From JAFMIX01 sp031371425 (GTDB taxonomy: Bacteria; Verrucomicrobiota; Verrucomicrobiia; Limisphaerales; JAFMIX01): a stretch of 5,104 nucleotides of DNA. The stretch is taken from assembly GCA_031371425.1 (NCBI GenBank), contig JANMJO010000245.1, positions 1-5,104 on the forward strand, written 5' to 3'. The position numbers were made by a program, and so were the translations under genes. This document shows positions 1 to 5,104 of this stretch, piece after piece. Positions within the stretch are counted from its first letter, which is position 1, and each line of letters starts with the position of its first letter. A model generated the notes under the pieces. The model did not search any database. It saw only the letters and a list, made by a program, of their open reading frames with translations, and was not told the origin of the DNA.

Positions 1-300
1 CAGGTGAAATGGATTCCCGGCCCGCGCCCGCCGCGCAAACGCTGGGATGAATTGAGCCATCAATTCGTGGAAATGGAACGCGCCGGGCATCACGACGCGG
101 CCACATCGAAAACGGCAGCGCCAGCGACCTGACAGAAGCGCTGGGCGCGTTGAAACTCTGCCGTTGCCCGATGGTCGCCACAGCCGGGCATCTGGCTGCA
201 ACTGCAAGTGCCGCTGCGCAACCCCTACTTCGGCGCGGAGATGCTGGACTGCGGCGTGGAAACAGCGGCTTGCAACAAAAGGCAACTCATGGATAATTAA
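1..300 (+). pseudogene. C-terminal fragment of a DUF3347-type efflux adaptor, frameshifted, 5' end outside the window
   Basis: Frame 1 reads KWIPGPRPPRKRWDELSHQF and onward to about position 104, then hits TGA at 130-132. Frame 3 takes over sensibly (IENGSASDLTEALGALKLCRCPM, about 105-173), and frame 1 resumes with GIWLQLQVPLRNPYFGAEML and DCG, ending at TAA 298-300. A CPM motif followed by a tryptophan segment and an RNPYFG.xML.CG ending is what I know from the end of DUF3347 domains, which occur at the C-terminus of CusB-like periplasmic adaptors of heavy-metal RND pumps. The adaptor would link the inner-membrane pump to the outer-membrane channel. One base appears lost near 100-106 and one gained near 174-187, so no intact protein can be read. 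The RND pump remnant at 794-886 supports the family call. It could be a genuine pseudogene or carry sequencing indels; the exact family is inferred from memory of the motif. Confidence 0.55.
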
Positions 301-303
301 GGC

Positions 304-480
304 ATGAGCGCGCAGGAAATGTTGATCGAAGAAATCAAACATCAGCCCGAACCGGTGGTGCGCGAGGTCATGCACTACTTGGCCTTCATCAAACGCCAGC
401 GGGCGGAAGAGCCTTGGGCGGACGTGTTGCCCACGCGCGAAGTGGAGCAGGAAGTCTTGGACATCCTCGACCGCAAATGA
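304..480 (+). CDS. Small antitoxin of a type II toxin-antitoxin pair (DUF2281/VapB-like)
   Basis: A 58-residue protein beginning MSAQEMLIEEIKHQPEPVV. The segment IEEIKHQPEPVVREVMHYL followed by AFIKRQR has the amphipathic pattern of DUF2281-type antitoxins, in which an 'L.eL..lPe..l.EvldFl.fLk' helix precedes an acidic, toxin-binding tail. Here the tail is ADVLPTREVEQEVLDILDRK. Such proteins would bind and neutralise the partner toxin and usually repress their own promoter. The stop codon overlaps the next start (ATGA at 477-480), which is the typical translational coupling of an antitoxin-toxin operon, and the partner is a recognisable PemK/MazF-type protein. The ATG lies three bases after the stop of the upstream adaptor fragment. 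A short AAGG stands only a few bases before the ATG and is a weak ribosome binding site. I see no clear promoter. The antitoxin family label is less certain than the role, which rests mainly on context. Confidence 0.72.
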   Translation: MSAQEMLIEEIKHQPEPVVREVMHYLAFIKRQRAEEPWADVLPTREVEQEVLDILDRK

Positions 481-793
481 ATCCGCGCCACGGCGAAGTC
501 TGGCTGGTGGACATGGGCATGATTGGCAAAACCCGCCCCGCCATCGTCCTCATTGCCGACAATCTTGACGCCCCACGCTCGCTCATCATTCATATTCCTA
601 TCACCCGCCAGAATCGCGGGAGCGAATTGGAAGTGCCGCTCGGCCATCTGACTTTTCTTGATCCCGAATCTGTCGCCAATGTGCAGGCGATTGGCTCGTT
701 GCCGTCAGTTCGGTTTGAAAACTTCTGGGAGTCGTGCCGGAAGTAGATTTGAAGAAAGTCAAAGCCGCGTTGCTCAAAGCGTGTGCGCTCTGA
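477..793 (+). pseudogene. PemK/MazF-type endoribonuclease toxin, frame broken near the C-terminus
   Basis: Starting at the ATG that overlaps the antitoxin stop, the product reads MNPRHGEVWLVDMGMIGK, then TRPAIVL, then PITRQNRGSELEVPLG and VANVQAIGSLPSVRFE. This is the fold order of PemK/MazF mRNA-cleaving toxins: the N-terminal GEVWLVD strand, the RP.lVL strand, the T.Q..GSe..VPL stretch and the V..QI.sl segment. In the zero frame the protein ends at TAG 744-746 (89 residues) with an unrelated tail. Shifting back one base at the A-run 718-721 restores a natural ending, KLLGVVPEVDLKKVKAALLK and ACAL, stopping at TGA 791-793 (105 residues). A single A has probably been lost from GAAAAC. The C-terminal helix of these toxins contributes to the fold, so the truncated form may be inactive. 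A sequencing or assembly indel at the A-run is an equal possibility. The family call is firm; the state of the gene is not. Confidence 0.8.
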
Positions 794-886
794 AACGGCG
801 GTGTCATCACCTCGACGCTGATGGAACTGCTGGTCTCTCCGGCGATTTTCTACGTGTGGCGGGCGAGGAGGATTTCCAATCCGTAG
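794..886 (+). pseudogene. 3' remnant of a heavy-metal RND efflux pump (CusA/CzcA family)
   Basis: Directly after the toxin stop, the frame reads N followed by GGVITSTLMELLVSPAIFY and VWRARRISNP, then TAG at 884-886. This matches the last transmembrane segment of HME-type RND transporters, whose ends look like 'GGm.tSt.ltLlv.PaiY.lwr'. The full protein has over 1000 residues and exports Cu, Ag, Zn, Co or Cd by proton antiport; only about 30 C-terminal residues remain. There is no start codon or ribosome binding site for this piece. With the DUF3347 adaptor fragment at 1-300 it looks like the two ends of one adaptor-pump operon, with nearly all of the pump gene missing and the toxin-antitoxin genes between them. 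The match is short, so the family is inferred from motif and context. Confidence 0.6.
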
Positions 887-890
887 GAGT

Positions 891-908
891 CGAGGTAACG
901 AGGCTCAA
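891..908 (+). repeat. 18-bp dispersed repeat segment, also present inside valS
   Basis: The 18 bases cgaggtaacgaggctcaa are found again, reverse-complemented, at 2740-2757, where they form part of one arm of the palindromic insert in valS. The surrounding stretch 887-949 holds no gene. It contains a short near-dyad, AATTTCGCGAATT (919-931 region), and A/T runs, but no convincing terminator. It lies where the + strand debris meets the end of the - strand gene at 950. Confidence 0.6.
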
Positions 909-949
909 TTTTTCCGCTAATTTCGCGAATTGATGCAAAGAAATATTTT

Positions 950-1747
950 TCAAGGTGTCGGCAACGCGTGGCCGGAAATGGAACAAGTTGGATCGGCATT
1001 GACCGCGCCGATCACATAAACGCCACCAGCGGGACATTGAGGAACGATGTTGTTTTTCAAATCAGGAGCAATGTTTGCGGCTGTTGGAATATCAGTATCT
1101 GTTTTTCTGTTTTCCAATGCCCATTGCTGCTTTGCTCCGTCAATTTGGCGAAGATTATTTATGCAGGCATTTCGCATTTCTTCCGCCGATGGCTGTGACT
1201 GTGTAGATGAATTTGAAGTGTCACCCACAACTTTTTTTACTGGGTCATATCCGGTAGCTTCCATTGTAATGGTGTCACCAGATGCGATTGCCCATCCTTC
1301 AAGGTAACCAATCTCCTTTGTCATTAAACCATCTATCACCAACCGATACGTTTTGGAGCTGCCAAGATTGCTCAATTTTACAACGACCGAAAGAGTTTTG
1401 GTGGATGTATTTTTCAGAATAAGAACATCACCGTCACCAGTGACAGCTTTTCTGCGCCCCAATCCAATCGGAAGTTGCCGTGCCCGCGCAGCATCAGGAG
1501 CAAGGCGAGAAACTTGAGACCGAAGCTGTGCTGCTTGCGCCATTGCAGCTTGGTTGTCTGCTTCAAGTTTTCCTTTTTGCGCCTGTAAATCTTCAATCTC
1601 GATATTTTTTCCTGCTTCTGCATTTTGCTTCTGCACCTGCAATTCGTTCACATAGGCCGTTTGTTTTTGGACTTTAACATACAGACCAACCGCGACAGCC
1701 GCGACGATGAGTAAGACAGCGATGAAGAATATTCGATCTGTTTTCAT
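950..1747 (-). CDS. Membrane-anchored coiled-coil protein with a C-terminal pseudopilin-associated domain, function unknown
   Basis: A 265-residue protein. Residues 6-24 (IFFIAVLLIVAAVAVGLYV) form one membrane segment. Residues about 28-83 are rich in Q, K, E and A and look like a coiled coil. Residues about 100-172 look like a small beta domain (DVLILKNTSTKTLSVVVKL, then IGYLEGWAIASGDTI and GYDP). A Ser/Thr/Gln linker (176-188) leads to residues 189-265: ACINNLRQIDGAKQQWALE, then QCPAGGVYVIGAV and CSISGHALP, with Cys195, Cys238 and Cys255. I know this last unit mainly from type II secretion pseudopilin-like proteins of Verrucomicrobia. This protein has no prepilin cleavage motif (no GFTLIE), so it is probably an inner-membrane protein with its bulk in the periplasm. 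Upstream there is no clear Shine-Dalgarno; a poor promoter-like pair (TTGCTC 1792-1787, 16-nt spacer, TACATT 1770-1765) is only a guess. The gene is visibly more AT-rich than valS. Confidence 0.8.
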   Translation of the reverse strand: MKTDRIFFIAVLLIVAAVAVGLYVKVQKQTAYVNELQVQKQNAEAGKNIEIEDLQAQKGKLEADNQAAMAQAAQLRSQVSRLAPDAARARQLPIGLGRRKAVTGDGDVLILKNTSTKTLSVVVKLSNLGSSKTYRLVIDGLMTKEIGYLEGWAIASGDTITMEATGYDPVKKVVGDTSNSSTQSQPSAEEMRNACINNLRQIDGAKQQWALENRKTDTDIPTAANIAPDLKNNIVPQCPAGGVYVIGAVNADPTCSISGHALPTP

Positions 1748-1905
1748 ATTGGCGAGTTTGACGCAATGTAAGGAATTTTATTCAACGAGCAAACGATTTT
1801 TCTTGGCGCGCTTGACGGTTTGAAAACCTTGCAATCCATCCCGGTTGACGGAATTGAAATTGCGCGTTGAGCCGTTCACTGTCCAGCGGAAACCCACGGG
1901 GCGGG

Positions 1906-1976
1906 CGTAGCGGCGTCTCGGCAGAGCGCCGCCATCTGAAACTTGGTCAGCGGCGGTCTGCCGACGCGCCGCTACG
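1906..1976. repeat. Imperfect 27-bp inverted repeat just downstream of valS
   Basis: The arms are 1906-1932 and 1950-1976; 24 of 27 positions pair (mismatches at arm positions 11, 12 and 21) around a 17-nt loop. The arms begin CGTAGCGGCG. The element starts about 20 nt past the valS stop, so it would form a hairpin in the valS 3' end. It has no U-run after it in the valS direction and so is not a standard intrinsic terminator. Its start (GTAG) and an inner GGCGTCTCG are shared with the insert at 4307-4410, which suggests a related repeat family. It may protect or attenuate the transcript; that is inference. Confidence 0.85.
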
Positions 1977-1995
1977 AGGCGCTACCATTTCCGGG

Positions 1996-5037
<3,042 letters not shown>

Positions 5038-5053
5038 GATTAAAAAGTTTTGC

Positions 5054-5086
5054 CACGGATTGAACACGGATTAAACACAGATTCAA
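5054..5086. repeat. Three-copy 11-nt tandem repeat in the valS leader
   Basis: The units CACGGATTGAA (5054-5064), CACGGATTAAA (5065-5075) and CACAGATTCAA (5076-5086) are exactly 11 nt each. The array begins 17 nt upstream of the valS ATG, so it occupies the region where the leader or promoter should be. The GTG alternative start at 5067 lies inside it. No clear -35/-10 pair is visible before the window ends. Confidence 0.8.
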
Positions 5087-5104
5087 AAATCAAATTGTCC
5101 GTGT

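Noticed and set aside
714..725. Programmed -1 frameshift in the toxin gene.
   Set aside because: The site TTTGAAAACTT does not match the X XXY YYZ slippery pattern and no strong downstream stem or pseudoknot is visible; base loss or a sequencing error is simpler.
887..949. Terminator for the gene ending at 950.
   Set aside because: There are A/T runs and a short near-dyad, but no stem followed by a U-run in the correct orientation.
1765..1792. Promoter for the 265-residue protein (TTGCTC, 16 nt, TACATT on the - strand).
   Set aside because: It matches only about half of the consensus at each box; it could occur by chance and is not listed as a feature.
1906..1976. Intrinsic terminator of valS.
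   Set aside because: The hairpin is strong but the bases that follow in the valS direction are G/C-rich, with no U-run; it is better described as a repeat.
5038..5067. GTG start adding ten residues to ValRS.
   Set aside because: The extra codons come partly from the 11-nt tandem repeat and ValRS similarity begins at the ATG at 5037.

Overview
The window most likely comes from a verrucomicrobial (Verrucomicrobiota, Pedosphaera/Limisphaera-like) genome. Two things suggest this from family knowledge, without any search. First, the dispersed palindromic repeats read as GQASRLP...GRRDACPT when translated. Second, the 265-residue protein ends in a CINNLRQIDGAKQQWALE...CPAGG...GHALP domain that I associate with this phylum.

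Layout. Positions 1-886 (+ strand) are decayed accessory DNA. A frameshifted C-terminal fragment of a DUF3347-type metal-efflux adaptor (1-300) comes first. A small type II toxin-antitoxin pair follows: an intact antitoxin at 304-480 and a PemK/MazF-type toxin at 477-793 whose frame is broken near its end. Immediately after the toxin stop lie the last ~30 codons of a heavy-metal RND efflux pump (794-886). The arrangement looks like the scar of an adaptor-pump operon that lost nearly all of the pump gene and now has a toxin-antitoxin module between its two ends. Positions 887-949 are non-coding and carry one half of a dispersed repeat.

Positions 950-1747 (- strand) encode a membrane-anchored coiled-coil protein of unknown function. 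Positions 1748-1995 are intergenic; I see nothing firm in 1748-1905, and 1906-1976 is a strong imperfect palindrome just beyond the end of valS.

Positions 1996-5037 (- strand) encode valyl-tRNA synthetase, 1013 residues and so longer than most bacterial ValRS. The extra length comes largely from four in-frame inserts made of different repeat types: three hairpin-forming elements (4307-4410, 3694-3761, 2695-2763) and one pair of heptanucleotide tracts (2967-3050). A three-copy 11-nt tandem repeat (5054-5086) sits just upstream of the valS start. The main biological interest is this accumulation of several repeat families inside one essential gene without breaking its frame, comparable in principle to the Rickettsia palindromic elements. 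The genes here do not form one pathway: the + strand debris and the - strand genes converge near 890-950.
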